Shown here piece after piece: positions 48,496 to 59,100 of a stretch of 64,000 nucleotides of DNA; position 1 is the stretch's first letter; the number at the start of each line of letters is the position of its first letter. The stretch spans positions 2,108,001 through 2,172,000 of the forward strand of contig JAPFFF010000014.1 in assembly GCA_039105265.1 (NCBI GenBank), given 5' to 3'. The notes beneath the pieces were generated by a model, which saw only the letters and a program-made list of their open reading frames with translations, did no database searches and was not told the DNA's origin. The DNA is from Tritrichomonas musculus (taxonomy: Eukaryota; Parabasalia; Tritrichomonadida; Tritrichomonadidae). Both the position numbers and the translations under genes were made by a program.

Positions 48496-48608
48496 GCAGA
48501 TTTTTTTTTTTTTTATTGGGGCCCGCCCCTTTTATTTTATTGTGAGTGAATCATCACTCTCGTTTATTAGTATTTTATACTTACTCTAATGATTAATAAA
48601 CGAATTTA

Positions 48609-48667
48609 CCACACGGGAAGAGATTTTTTGATTTTTTTTTATTTCATGATCAATTCATTTACCTTGA
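48609..48667 (+). repeat. Long target duplication after copy E, right copy (59 bp)
   Basis: Matches 45339-45399 apart from two T in the homopolymer. Host sequence begins at 48668. This shows the native flank of a tRNA-Asn 3' end: acceptor strand GGGAAGA, discriminator G, then a T-run. Confidence 0.92.
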
Positions 48668-48907
48668 CGATCTTTTTAACGATATCCATGAAAACACCAC
48701 AAATATAATCGACATATCTATTTCATAATATAATAAGATTATTATATTGAACATTCAAAATTGCATTTTCTTTTAAAAAGATAAAAGCACTTTCAGAAAA
48801 TTGATTTTTTTTTTTTTTTAAATCTACACGCTTTCGATTCTTAATGACTATTCTTATTTCTCATTCTTTGTTAATATGCTGTTTGCTTACTTTTATTTGA
48901 ATCAAAT

Positions 48908-49052
48908 TTTATTTAATCCTTTTTAATTACAATGATTTTTTAAGAAAAACAATTTTAAATACTTTTCTATATATCATTAAATTTAAACAACATTTCACTA
49001 TCAATTATTCAAGCAAATCAAATCTTTATTTAATCCTTTTTAATTACAATGA
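48908..49052 (+). repeat. 28-bp direct repeat pair in host intergenic DNA
   Basis: Two identical 28-base copies (48908-48935, 49025-49052), each containing TTTAATCCTTTTTAATTACA and ending CAATGA, 117 bp apart. Each is preceded by a similar AATCAAAT tract. Confidence 0.8.
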
Positions 49053-49931
49053 AATTTTTGACAGTGAATATGTTTGTGATTCATTGTCCATTGAGAAGGG
49101 AACAACCGTTTTCTGTTGCAATATTTTCTCACTGATCGTTTTCTTTCAATAATTCAATGATCCACGACCTTGGATGATAACTCGAAGAGTCAGAGTTAAG
49201 TGACTTAATTTGGTTATTTTTTGGAATTATCAGTTTGTCTTTAAAATCAAAACAAATCCACAGGTTTTGACTGATGATAGTTATTTGAATTGCACTGTGC
49301 AGCTCCTATTCCAAGTTCTTGATTGAGCCGTTACAAAGTTTTTCAATGACTTCTGAGAAAAAAAAAAAAAAAAAAATTGTTTTATTGAATTGAGTGAGTA
49401 GTGAATGTCACAAGATCGAGAACGTGATTGAAGTCACCTAGTTCTTCAGTAGTAATTGTGAGTGTGTTGATTGTTGGATCTGTTTGGCGCTTTTGTCTGA
49501 CATAATGAGACGTTAGATCTGAAATGAGTCTGCAACTTGTGCATGGGAATCCAATTGTCAAATTTGCTTATGTGATGCATTATTAATGACTGTAAAATCA
49601 TAAAATCAAGTTGTAAAATAATAAATTATTTAAGTCTGCATGATGTGGTTGCTTACTTCAAAATTTATCTTTTATTATATTATTCAAATCATAAAGTTTT
49701 TGATTTCTTTATAAAAAAAATATGAGAAAATATTGTTTTATTTTCATATATATGAAGAAATACCAAAATATATAGATGGAAATTTAAAACCAAATTTTTG
49801 ACCAATTTGTGAAAAATTTTTTCCATATTCAATAAATTTGACCAATTATTCACAAAAAATGTCAAAATTTTAAAAATTTTCAATATTTCAAAATTTTTAA
49901 AGTATTGAAATTTTAAAGAAATAAAATGACA

Positions 49932-49956
49932 TCATTTTTTTTTTTTTTTATTAAGT
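49932..49956 (+). promoter_or_regulatory. Initiator-like TCATTT and T-run before the ubiquitin-like gene
   Basis: TCATTT starts at 49932, about 23 bases before the ATG, followed by a long T-run and ATTAAGT. It fits the trichomonad initiator pattern. Confidence 0.45.
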
Positions 49957-50973
49957 ATGCAAGTGTTCATTGTTCTAGATTCACAAAGGCATATAATTCT
50001 AAATGTGGAGCAAACTGACAGGATTCTTTATTTGAAAGCAAAAATTGAAGAAATAAAAGGAATTCCTTTTAGAGAACAACAATTAACTTATAGAGGTCAA
50101 TGTCTCCACAATGACAATACTCTTCAATATTATTCAATACAAGAAGATACAGTACTGCGATTAAACATCCCTCTCTCTTCAATTCGAGTTTTGATTAAAA
50201 CTTTGACAGGCAGACAATTCGCAGTTAACATCAATCCAGATAGCTACATCGAGGACCTCAAAAACGAAATATGTGATATTGATGGAACTCCTCCAGATCA
50301 ACAACGTTTAATTTTCGCAGGAAGACAACTTGAAGATGGAAACAAATTGAGTGAATATTCAATTTCAGAAGATTCTTTAATTCATTTAGTTCTTCGATTG
50401 AGAGGAGACAAACCAGTCATCTATCTTTATCCTGAGAAAGACGACTTCGAAGTTAGTGTAAAAGTCAGCATGGATAAAGAAGAAGGTGAAATTACATCCA
50501 GATATCCAGTAATTCAAGATAACGAAAACAATACTTGGCTTGTCAAAGCTAACAGAAATGGCGAACTTTTTTACAATGAGAGGAAGCATTATTACCTCTT
50601 TTGGGAATGTTTTTTCAATAAAGATTTCTGTATTGAAGAAGGTTTTGTCATCGAAGGTAAAGAAAGTTATGAATTCTTTGAAGAAAAGCTTGAGTACCTT
50701 GGATTTAAAGAAAAAGAAGCGAACGACTTCATTACTTATTGGTGTCCAAAAATGGAACATAGCAAATATGTTTTAATCAAATTCCAAGGAGAAGAATATG
50801 AAGAACGAGCTCCTTTAAAGATTGAACCAAAACCAGATTGTGTTAAACGAATCTTCGTTACATTCAAATTACTTGAAGAAGAAGTATCTGTGCCAATCCA
50901 AAATATTGACGAATTCAAAATTGAGAACAGGGACGGTTTCTTTGTTTTAGAATGGGGAGGATCCCAAATATAA
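49957..50973 (+). CDS. Double ubiquitin-like domain protein (trichomonad family)
   Basis: This 338-residue host protein has two ubiquitin-like domains: residues 1-72 ([19 protein letters not shown]...[10 protein letters not shown]) and 76-150 ([21 protein letters not shown]...[11 protein letters not shown]). The second follows ubiquitin closely ([11 protein letters not shown]), but LRLRGD stands where ubiquitin has LRLRGG, so it cannot be a normal processed ubiquitin. A domain starting [19 protein letters not shown] (about 152) and running to the end ([36 protein letters not shown]) follows. I recall this PVIYLYPEK domain as recurrent in trichomonad and some bacterial proteins; its function is not known to me. 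A role in binding or adaptor work is inference. Confidence 0.8.
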   Translation: MQVFIVLDSQRHIILNVEQTDRILYLKAKIEEIKGIPFREQQLTYRGQCLHNDNTLQYYSIQEDTVLRLNIPLSSIRVLIKTLTGRQFAVNINPDSYIEDLKNEICDIDGTPPDQQRLIFAGRQLEDGNKLSEYSISEDSLIHLVLRLRGDKPVIYLYPEKDDFEVSVKVSMDKEEGEITSRYPVIQDNENNTWLVKANRNGELFYNERKHYYLFWECFFNKDFCIEEGFVIEGKESYEFFEEKLEYLGFKEKEANDFITYWCPKMEHSKYVLIKFQGEEYEERAPLKIEPKPDCVKRIFVTFKLLEEEVSVPIQNIDEFKIENRDGFFVLEWGGSQI

Positions 50974-51338
50974 TTAATAAATATTATGTTATTTTTATTT
51001 ATTTTATTTATTCTTTTATTTCAAGATCATTATTTTTCATTTCATTAGTTTTTTTTTTTTACAACATAATAAACTTTTTAAAGAGGCATAATGAACTTTT
51101 TGAAAACATTAGTTTTACAACAATCAATCAATATAACAGATATACATTTTGATAATCATCATCATCATCTCAACATAATCTCAGCATTTTGGCTTGACCA
51201 AGCCAAAATGTATATGTAATTTTAACTAGTATAAAATTCATCTGAATATAAAGAAGAATCACAAAAAAATAACATAAAAAAGCGTGCACTAAATATATTA
51301 AATTTTTTTCTACCGCTTGTTTATTTATACTTCACATT
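50974..51338. other. Intergenic region between convergent host genes
   Basis: AT-rich 3' flanks of two convergent genes. The only clear structure is the perfect palindrome at 51185-51210; a short CAT/ATC run lies just before it. Confidence 0.6.
51185..51210. terminator. Perfect 26-bp palindrome between convergent genes
   Basis: The arm CATTTTGGCTTG, a 2-base centre AC and the exact complementary arm form a 12-bp stem. It sits in the shared 3' region of the two host genes, so it could act in 3'-end formation of either or be a cruciform site. No mechanism is proven. Confidence 0.4.
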
Positions 51339-52313
51339 TCACACTTCACATGGGAATGAGATTGATCCAAAGAATTCGATGGCCGAGATTGCGATGAAAT
51401 ACCTGTAACACTTGTAACGGCCATAAAGGTTATATGCATACCAGTTGTCCCATTGAATATATTTGATGTATCTGTAGAATTTACCTTTTCTTACACTTTC
51501 GAAATGACCAACAAAATTGCCTTTGTTTAATTCGTCTTCATTCTCTCTAAGGTCGATCATTTCCCATTTTTCGTGATCATTCGATCCCATGAACTTCCAT
51601 GTTTTTGGTTGACCTTGATATTGGGATCTTCCTAATGCTCTGATAGTGTAAGATGTCATATCGATTTTTCTTTCTCCAAAGTCATATTCAATGAATGCAT
51701 ATCTTCTATCGTAAACGGTATTCATATATCCTTTATCGAAATCATAAACACTCAATAATAATAAATTTGAAACATCATTGTAACCATAACCACTTTTTCC
51801 TCCTCCTCCTGTCAGTTTCAAATCTTCATCGTTTCCATCATTTTTATTGAGGAGATAAGTTATGATTCCTGAAAATTTGTTGTCTTCTGAATAATGACAT
51901 TCGATGATATTATATTCAACAACCGTTTCTTCTTCGTTGTCAAGAATTGTCATTATTCGATCATAAATGTTTCTTTTATCTCGTTGATTTATTTGAATGT
52001 TTTGATTTCCTCTTTCTTTGATCAATGTTGAAACAATCTCAATGATATCTTCAATTTTAATTTCTTCCAATTTTGACACATTGAAAACATATTCTTTGAT
52101 ATTTTGATCTTTTTGATATTTATCATTGATTACTTTTGATATGATACGTGCATTATTAACTGTTGTTTTGAATATGATTTGTTTTTGTTTTTGAATTGTG
52201 ACACCATTTTCTTCTTTTGAATATTTGATTTGAATGATAATTTTGAAATCTCCACTTTCATCATTTGATAAAATTCTATTTAAAGAAGATACAGGAGTTT
52301 GATAAACAAACAT
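51339..52313 (-). CDS. F5/8-type-C (discoidin-like) domain protein
   Basis: In this 324-residue host protein, residues about 170-320 look like a galactose-binding/discoidin sandwich: DRRYAFIEYDFGERKIDMTSYTIRALG, then KTWKFMGSNDHEKWEMIDLRENEDELN, then FYRYIKYIQWDNWY and a final AISAIEFFGSI. These match the 'symmetry of strands, SNDG-W-like turn, RY-IR, I-EFFG' pattern of the family. The N-terminal half is polar and helical with a Gly/Asn-rich linker (GGGGKSGYGYND). No signal peptide is visible, so it is probably intracellular. I recall many such proteins in trichomonads, often with a BTB-like N-terminus; I cannot confirm BTB here. Confidence 0.7.
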   Translation of the reverse strand: MFVYQTPVSSLNRILSNDESGDFKIIIQIKYSKEENGVTIQKQKQIIFKTTVNNARIISKVINDKYQKDQNIKEYVFNVSKLEEIKIEDIIEIVSTLIKERGNQNIQINQRDKRNIYDRIMTILDNEEETVVEYNIIECHYSEDNKFSGIITYLLNKNDGNDEDLKLTGGGGKSGYGYNDVSNLLLLSVYDFDKGYMNTVYDRRYAFIEYDFGERKIDMTSYTIRALGRSQYQGQPKTWKFMGSNDHEKWEMIDLRENEDELNKGNFVGHFESVRKGKFYRYIKYIQWDNWYAYNLYGRYKCYRYFIAISAIEFFGSISFPCEV

Positions 52314-52318
52314 ATAAT

Positions 52319-52325
52319 AAAGTGA
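52319..52325 (-). promoter_or_regulatory. Initiator motif TCACTTT before the F5/8-type-C gene
   Basis: On the minus strand TCACTTT lies five bases before the ATG, giving a leader of about ten bases. It is an exact fit to the trichomonad initiator pattern TCA-Y-T-W. Confidence 0.6.
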
Positions 52326-53016
52326 TATGAAATATTATTCTTAATATTGAATAAATCAAAAATATAAAATTCAAAAACCATAAATTTCTTATCAAAATAA
52401 AAATTTTAAACTGAAAAATTGAATTAAAATTTATTCAATTTTTTTCCAAATCTTTTATTTTTGAATTATTTACATTTTTGGAAAAATTTTTATTCAAAAT
52501 TCTGAGAGACTGTTTTTTTTTCATCCATCACAAGAACTCATTTATGAGATGAATAATATACAAAATATTTATACCAACAAAAAATGTTTTCTGAATCATG
52601 AAAAAAAAAAAAAAAAAAAAAAATTCAATTACTTTCTATTTTTATCATTCAAATATTTTATCTGATTCAAATGCAATGCTTAAAATTTTGTTCAAATTCA
52701 AGTGTTGATTTTATTTAATTACTTGAATCAAATTGTAAAAGTGAAAATGATTTCTTATTTGTATTTATTTCTGCTTTTGGAATCCTATCTTCATCTTGCT
52801 CGTTTTTTGAATTAATATTTGATATTTTGTTTGATGACATTCTCTGAGAACATCATGAATTGAATATCAATAACATTTTAATAATGATTGATTATCTAAT
52901 TTTGAATGCACATTAATTTCTTGATTGAAAATTAAGATTCTACTTTTTTATCAATTTTCATATTTAATGAAAACATTAGATATAGATTAAAAAAAGAAGT
53001 AAAATGTTAATAGACT
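52326..53016. other. Host AT-rich region upstream of the tRNA gene
   Basis: About 690 bp without a gene, with a long A-run (52600-52622) and simple A/T sequence. It is the native 5' flank of the tRNA-Asn gene. Confidence 0.6.
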
Positions 53017-53090
53017 TCTTCCCTAACTCAGTTGGTTAGAGTGTCAGACTGTTAATCTGGAAGTCGTGTGTTCGATCCACACGTGAGGAG
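53017..53090 (+). tRNA. tRNA-Asn (anticodon GTT)
   Basis: This 74-base cloverleaf has acceptor strand TCTTCCC, U8-A9, D stem ACTC/GAGT with loop AGTTGGTTA, and anticodon stem TCAGA/TCTGG around CTGTTAA (anticodon GTT at 53051-53053). The T arm is GTGTG-TTCGATC-CACAC, the acceptor 3' strand GTGAGGA and the discriminator G. There is no intron and no encoded CCA. One acceptor pair is mismatched (C22/T84 of the 530xx numbering) and one is a wobble. The array blocks read GGGAGGA, which removes the mismatch, and the native target beside copy E reads GGGAAGA, a perfect complement. So this gene may carry a mutation in its duplicated 3' end. Confidence 0.93.
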
Positions 53091-53100
53091 ATTTTTTTTT
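53077..53100 (+). repeat. 24-bp target block at the tRNA gene (tRNA|D2)
   Basis: CCACACGTGAGGAGA plus nine T: the 3' end of the tRNA-Asn gene itself, with one base (T for G) different from the blocks inside the arrays. It is the 5' partner of the duplicated target. Confidence 0.88.
53092..53100 (+). terminator. RNA polymerase III terminator of tRNA-Asn (T9)
   Basis: Nine T one base after the discriminator end the tRNA transcript. The inserted elements begin exactly after this run. Confidence 0.75.
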
Positions 53101-54162
53101 CATTTTTATTTTCGAGGTTTACGCAGGCAATAACTAGATATTCGTAATCAGTGCACTGAGCTGATTCGTATGGTGCCCTCAGATCGATGTTTCGTCCGAA
53201 TTTTCCAAACTGATTTCAATTATATGTAGGGTCACCTCACTAAGTCCGACCACTGGACTTACCACAATATTATACTGTTGTTTCTTATCTCATATTATCA
53301 ATCTCAGCTCTTAACGTTATATCTCATACTCAATCAGTTATATGCAATTTCAAATATACCTCTCAAAACTTACTCTAATGATATTATACTCTTCCTTCTC
53401 ACTTTGTTTATTCCAGTTTCCTTCGATCGCGCCTTTCTGTTCCCTCGGTTTCCCACTTTTCGTGACTCCATTCTCATTTTACAATTTCTCTCAATATTCT
53501 CAAATCTACAAGGCGTTATACTGTATGAAGACGATTCTCACGGACAGATCGAAGTAAATTGCTACTTATTTTTACTCTTTTAGTTTATTCTATTTTATAT
53601 ATGGAGTCATCTTACAGTGAGTCTGCTTGTGATTTCAATGATCACACTGCCTTGATGAAAGAATCAAAAGACAGCAGTCAACAAGCGTCTACGGTAAAGG
53701 ATCTCCGCAAGATGCTGCCTGACACATGTCGCGTGACTCTACTGAAGGGCGCTCAATGAGCCCGTTTGTTCTCTCATTTAAGTTCTTGTTCAATTGTTTT
53801 ATCCGTTACTCATCGTTACTCATTGTTCCTCATTTTCAGATCTCAATCTGATATCCTCAATTACATTGTTACATTGTTTCAAGTTCTTTGTTCTTTAGAC
53901 GCGTTGTTTTACATCAGACTCGGAAACCATCGCTGGTTTGTAACACAACCCGTCCTCAGAATGATCTGTGTTGCTCAATGATCATTTTTTTGGCGACCGT
54001 TTATTCCAAGTCTGACTCATTACTTGAAGTCTTTTTTGACCTTTTAACTTCAAGTTTTACCTTTTTCCTTTTATTTTCCTTTTTTTTCTTAAAGCTTATG
54101 CCTAGCTTTTTTTATTAATTGCTTAATCGCAAAACTCTTAAAGCATTTAATAAACATTTAAA
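53101..54162 (+). mobile_element. Non-autonomous element D, copy D2
   Basis: 1062 bp, same family as D1, inserted directly downstream of the complete tRNA-Asn gene. Its 3' end AATAAACATTTAAA meets the next 24-bp block. It has the same internal stems and short conserved frame as D1 (53601-53759). Confidence 0.85.
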
Positions 54163-54186
54163 CCACACGGGAGGAGATTTTTTTTT
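54163..54186 (+). repeat. 24-bp tRNA-Asn-derived junction block (D2|F)
   Basis: Same block as at 30132, with nine T. Confidence 0.9.
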
Positions 54187-54197
54187 AGTTTTCATAT

Positions 54198-55871
54198 ATG
54201 CTTTTTTGCACGACCAAACCTAGATTTTCCGAATTAGCACTCGACGCTGATTCGATTGATACCAGAATTGATGATTTTGGTGAAAATTTTTCTGATGATG
54301 ATGGAAATGGAACACCCGAATTTCGCAGTTTTTCGCCTCAAATTAGTACAGTAGATAGCCCTTTCAATATAAATTACAACAAACTCGCTACTTCTCCAAT
54401 ATCTCGCAACTCAAGAGAGATCAATTCAAAGACGCACCAAAACGGGGACCAGTTTGCCCCGAACACAACTCAATCAAATACACAGCCTCGATATGTTCCA
54501 AATGTTCCTCATAATCTTCCCGCGCAATACTCACTCACAGATCGAATTTCATATCCTACGGAGCAGCGGCACCCGCCGGTTGGACCTGCTCCTATCAACA
54601 TACGGAGTACCTCACAGAGCGATTCCAACGTTTCCCCAGACTTTTCAGATTCCGAAGAATTTAGATCAGATGCGCATCAAAGTGATTCTACGAGCCGACC
54701 AAATTGCGCCAGAAATCTCATAGTTCCTAATACACAAAGGACGACAGAGGTACTCCTGCAGTCAGGAGTACACTATAATCCGACGAATCCAGAGGGTGGT
54801 CAGAACCCCTCTTGGTTCGTCATTACGAGCGATCCTTCACTGGCTGCCCGTTCCCCTCTGAGTTACCTTGCAAAGGATAAGTCAGTTGAAGGTGTATTGG
54901 TTGCCCGAGGACAAATGATCATTTCGAATGGGCAACCAATACTCGACCGAAACCGCCCGGCAGTACCTGCTTCAGATGCAGAACTCAGCCAGAAGGTGCT
55001 CCTCCCTGAGACCTTCGTCCATCCGAGCACGGTTCCGGCGGTTCCATTCAATTTTTGCTCCTTCCCACGTTCGCCTTTTGTTTCCCATGTATACAATGTA
55101 TTAAACTCGCTGGCGGTCTCATTCTCGTGCAACATCGGTTGCAATAATCACTTCACCGACTTTTCAAATCACATGTCAGTCATGAATACCAATATGTTCA
55201 ATGTTAATAATAGTAATAGTTTCACTAATAATAGTTTCATTAATAATAATATCTCTAACTATAATGTTTCTCATAACAATGTTAATCTTGTTCATCATAG
55301 CGTTGACGTCGACAACCAGACTGTCGAGTCAACTGCTCATGTAGCTCACCACAGCGTTGACGTCGACAATCGGGTTGTCGCGTCAATGGCTCATGTTGCT
55401 CATCATAGCGTTGACGTCGACAATCAGATTGTCGCGTCAACGGCACACGTGGTACATCATAATGTTGACGTTGACAATCAGATTGTCAAGTCAACAGCCC
55501 ACGTCGCTCATCATTCTGTTGACGTTGACTATCAGACTGTCAAGTCAACAGCCCTCGTTGCTAATCATTCTGTTGACGTTGACAATCAGATTGTCAAGTC
55601 AACAGCCCACGTCGCTCATCACGCTGTTGACGTTGACAATCAGACTGTCAAGTCAACAGCTCACGTCGCTCATCACACTGTTGACGTTGACAATCAAACT
55701 GTCAAGTCAACAGCTCACGTCGCTCATCACGCTGTTGACGTTGACAATCAGATTGTCAAGTCAACAGCTTACGTCGCTCATCACGCTGTTGACGTTGACA
55801 ATCAGATTGCTCATCACGCTGTTGACGTTGACAATCAGATTGTCAAGTTACGTCGCTCATCACGCTGTTGA
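54198..55871 (+). pseudogene. LINE copy F polyprotein, N-terminal part
   Basis: The N-terminal region and about 11 repeat units, then an 8-bp loss at about 55849 (GTCAAGTTACGTCG) shifts the frame and it closes at 55871. An earlier 21-bp loss at about 55809 is in frame. Unit deletions of this kind point to slippage on the hairpin repeats. Confidence 0.9.
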
Positions 55872-56181
55872 CGTTGACAATCAGATTGTCAAGTCAACAG
55901 CTCACGTCGCTCATCACGCTGTTGACGTTGACAATCAGATTGTCAAGTCAACAGCTCACGTCGCTCATCACGCTGTTGACGTTGACAATCAGATTGTCAA
56001 GTCAACAGCTCACGTCGCTCATCACGCTGTTGACGTTGACAATCGGGTTGTCGCGTCAACAGCTCACGTCACTCACCACAACGTTGACGTTGACAACCAA
56101 ACCGTCACGTCAACGGCTCACATCACGCATCATTCTGTTGGCGTTGACGATCGGGTTGTCACGTCAACTGCTCACATCGAT
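55293..56181 (+). repeat. 54-bp tandem hairpin array in LINE copy F (rearranged)
   Basis: About 17 units, 889 bp, against 15 units and 810 bp in B and C. Two units are shortened. Confidence 0.85.
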
Positions 56182-59100
56182 CATCATCAAGTAGTCACGA
56201 AGGAGAAATTATTCACATCAGTGATTGAGGTACCTAAGTTTGTGTTCGAGATCAATGAGAAAGTGGTTCCACTATTTACTCTCTCTGGGAACCATTCGTT
56301 GCTTAACACATTCTCAAACAATAATTTCCTCGGATCTCGAACCAACTCCTTAGGTACTCAAACTACCAGTAACTCTTCTGGTACAAGCAGCGTTGTTAGT
56401 GGTGCTGAAGAGTTCACCGATGCTCATTCTCACTCTGAACACTCTGATCATTCCGATGATGACAATCACGGTGGTAGTGATGATAATCCTTCTTCACCTG
56501 TGGGTGACAATGTTTCCATTGATTGGATCGTGAGCGAATTGGCTGGTGTGAAGACCAAAACAGACATGAAGTCTCTCATTGATATCTTGCAGGTGGCAAA
56601 CATCGACACTTCACCATTCGCAAACGTTAGCGACGTTGACACTCCTATCATTCTCCTCATGTATCAGAAAGACAGATGGTTAGGAGTTGGGCAGTTTTAC
56701 TGCCCTTGCTGCGACAAAACGTTTCCCACATGTGCGTCCTTGTCTTTTCACCTCAAATCGACGCACACGACGAATAACATTCCTCTGGAGCAAGCGGCGT
56801 TCGAGTACATTGTCGGCAGGAAGCTGAGGTGGAAGATCGATTCACCTCACCTTCCGCCTGACGCTTTTCACTATCGTACCATTCACGTTTGTCCGTGCAG
56901 CGACTGCGACTACTTGGTCAGCAGAGCGAACTCATTGAGCAGCCACATGGGCTCATCGCACCAGGACATGGAAGCGCTTAAACGTGAAGTTGGAGTCTTC
57001 TGGGCGATGAGCATTCTGCACGCTAAGAAACATCGGAAATTACTTGTGGCTAGCGATGTTTACCATGACCTGCACGGTTCCTTGTGCATGAAATGCAAGG
57101 ACTTCGTTGGTAGAGACAAAGCTACAGTCAAACAGCATACCAACAGATCACATCCCCAGGCCAATGTTGAAGGTCATCGGGTTCAGGCAATCGACATCAG
57201 TATATCCGTTAATTGGCTTTCGCCTGAAACCGATGACGATGAAATTCGTGAAGCCAACACTGACCTGGAGAGAATCAAGATTGTGAGGAGTGAGAACAGA
57301 GTCACTCAAGATGATGAGAGACAGATGCCAGTGCAACCTCGGGCAGACGAATCGGTGGATCTCCAAGTGATGGAAGATCGTCGTCGCGGGGAAGACTCAC
57401 GCAGACGGAGACGACAGGCTGGGTTCATACCTGCCAACGAGAGACTGCCTGAGGCGCACTTGCATTCAGTCTCTTCATCTAGCGAAGAAGATACTCACAC
57501 AATTGATGAACATCCGGCTCACCCAGCGTCAGCTTCGATCGTGGACATTGAGAGTTGCCTGTCCAAAGCTGAGAATTGGAAGTCGAGGTGCATGAAGGAA
57601 GATGATGATTTCGTGCACCTCCCGAAGCTGTGGGGTGACCGTTTAGCGAAACACAGGAAAAAGTTCGAAGAAGTGTTTAACAGTGAAGTCAAGGATGTTC
57701 TCAATTGGTATAATGAAGCTATTAACCTCTCTGACTCTTTGGAAAAGAGCAGCCGAATGCTTCTCTGCGAAGGGATGATTTCGAAAATCATTCTCATTCT
57801 ACGGAAGTCGATTAGGAAGTTCGTTCGTTCGGCACGGAGAGGTTCAGATAAGATTCGTCGCCCGCATTCCTTGGAGACACCGATTCAGATGAAGTCGGCC
57901 TCCAAATTCATCGCTGGTATTGAACTCCTGCATTCCCGCATTCACATCACTGATGAAGATCTCGATCAACCTCAACGTAATGTCATCGCAGACATCAAAG
58001 AGAAGCTTGTTCGCTTTCTGTCACAGGCTCCTTTGGAGTTCTCTCAACTTCTTGGGAGTGGTGACTTGGACTCAATTGACGGTTTGATTTACGATGAGCA
58101 TTACGATGAAAGGATGAAATTCATACGTGCCAAGCTAGAGGAATTGGAGATTCTCAACAACTCTCCTTCCTCGCTTGGCTACAAGAAGTTCCTTCAGAAA
58201 TTCTACGCTGAAGACGCCAAACGTACACTCGACTGGTTCGTGTTGAACGACGACACACCGGAATGTGTCGTCCCAGTCGAAGATTTCGAGAACGTGTACG
58301 GGTCCTCGTGGAGCGATGCTGCTGCTCTCGGGGATGACCCAGATGGTGTTTACACTCTTCAGCGCAGAATTTCATCGAATAATTCTGATGAACTCAAATC
58401 ACTCATCCTCAACGAAGAAGCTATTCTCAAAGCGGTCAGATCGAGATCCAATCTGTCTGCCGTCGGATGCGACGGCATTTCAAATGGTGTGTGGAAGGTT
58501 GGCGGGAGTGTCACGGCGACGATCATCAAGAATGTGTTGTGTTGCATGCTTGACACTGGTCTCTTTCCGGAGGTGTTGAAAATGAACAAAACCGTCATGT
58601 TGTTTAAGAAAGGAGACCCTGACGACGCCCATTCGTGGCGTCCTATCACCATCACTCCGACGATTTATCGGATGCTGATGTGTCACATCAGCCGCTCGCT
58701 TCAAACGCTGAATTCAAAACATAGGTTCATATCACCGAGTCAGAAAGGATTCATGCGTATTCCAGCTGGAGCGGCTGAGCATGCAACTGTGGTTGATGAG
58801 ATGATACACGATGCTGCACGGAACCAAAAGTCACTCTACATCACGACGATCGACTTTTCTGATGCATTTGGTTCCGTACCACATAAACTTATTAAAAAGA
58901 ATCTTACAGACATTGGCTTTGATCTTTCTTTTGTTAAAACGATTATTAATTCGTACAGAGACTCTTCGACGAAGATCATCAGCAACAACAGACGATCTAA
59001 TTCTATCTGTTTTCGCAAAGGCGTCAAGCAAGGTTGTCCGCTGAGTCCGACGTTATTCAACATTTGTATCGAACCTCTCCTCGCGCGGTTGAACGCTTGC

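Larger units (their letters stand above)
45400..48608 (+). mobile_element. R2-like LINE, copy E (5'-truncated)
   Basis: It starts at the equivalent of position 33998 of copy B (about residue 1277), so the repeat array and zinc fingers are gone. The 3' end is complete. Truncation at the 5' end with a target duplication is the normal result of incomplete target-primed reverse transcription. A 2-base overlap (GA) lies at the 5' junction. Its 3' UTR has an expanded T-run (48500-48516). Confidence 0.93.
48668..49956. other. Host AT-rich intergenic region
   Basis: About 1.3 kb with no gene that I can support. It holds homopolymer runs (T at 48807-48819, A at 49359-49376), a 28-bp direct repeat (48908-48935 and 49025-49052) and stretches of simple A/T sequence before the ubiquitin-like gene. 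Confidence 0.6.

Noticed and set aside
49689-49883. 64-codon minus-strand frame in host intergenic DNA
   Set aside because: Made of simple A/T sequence (Phe, Lys, Ile, Asn); no domain or initiator motif.
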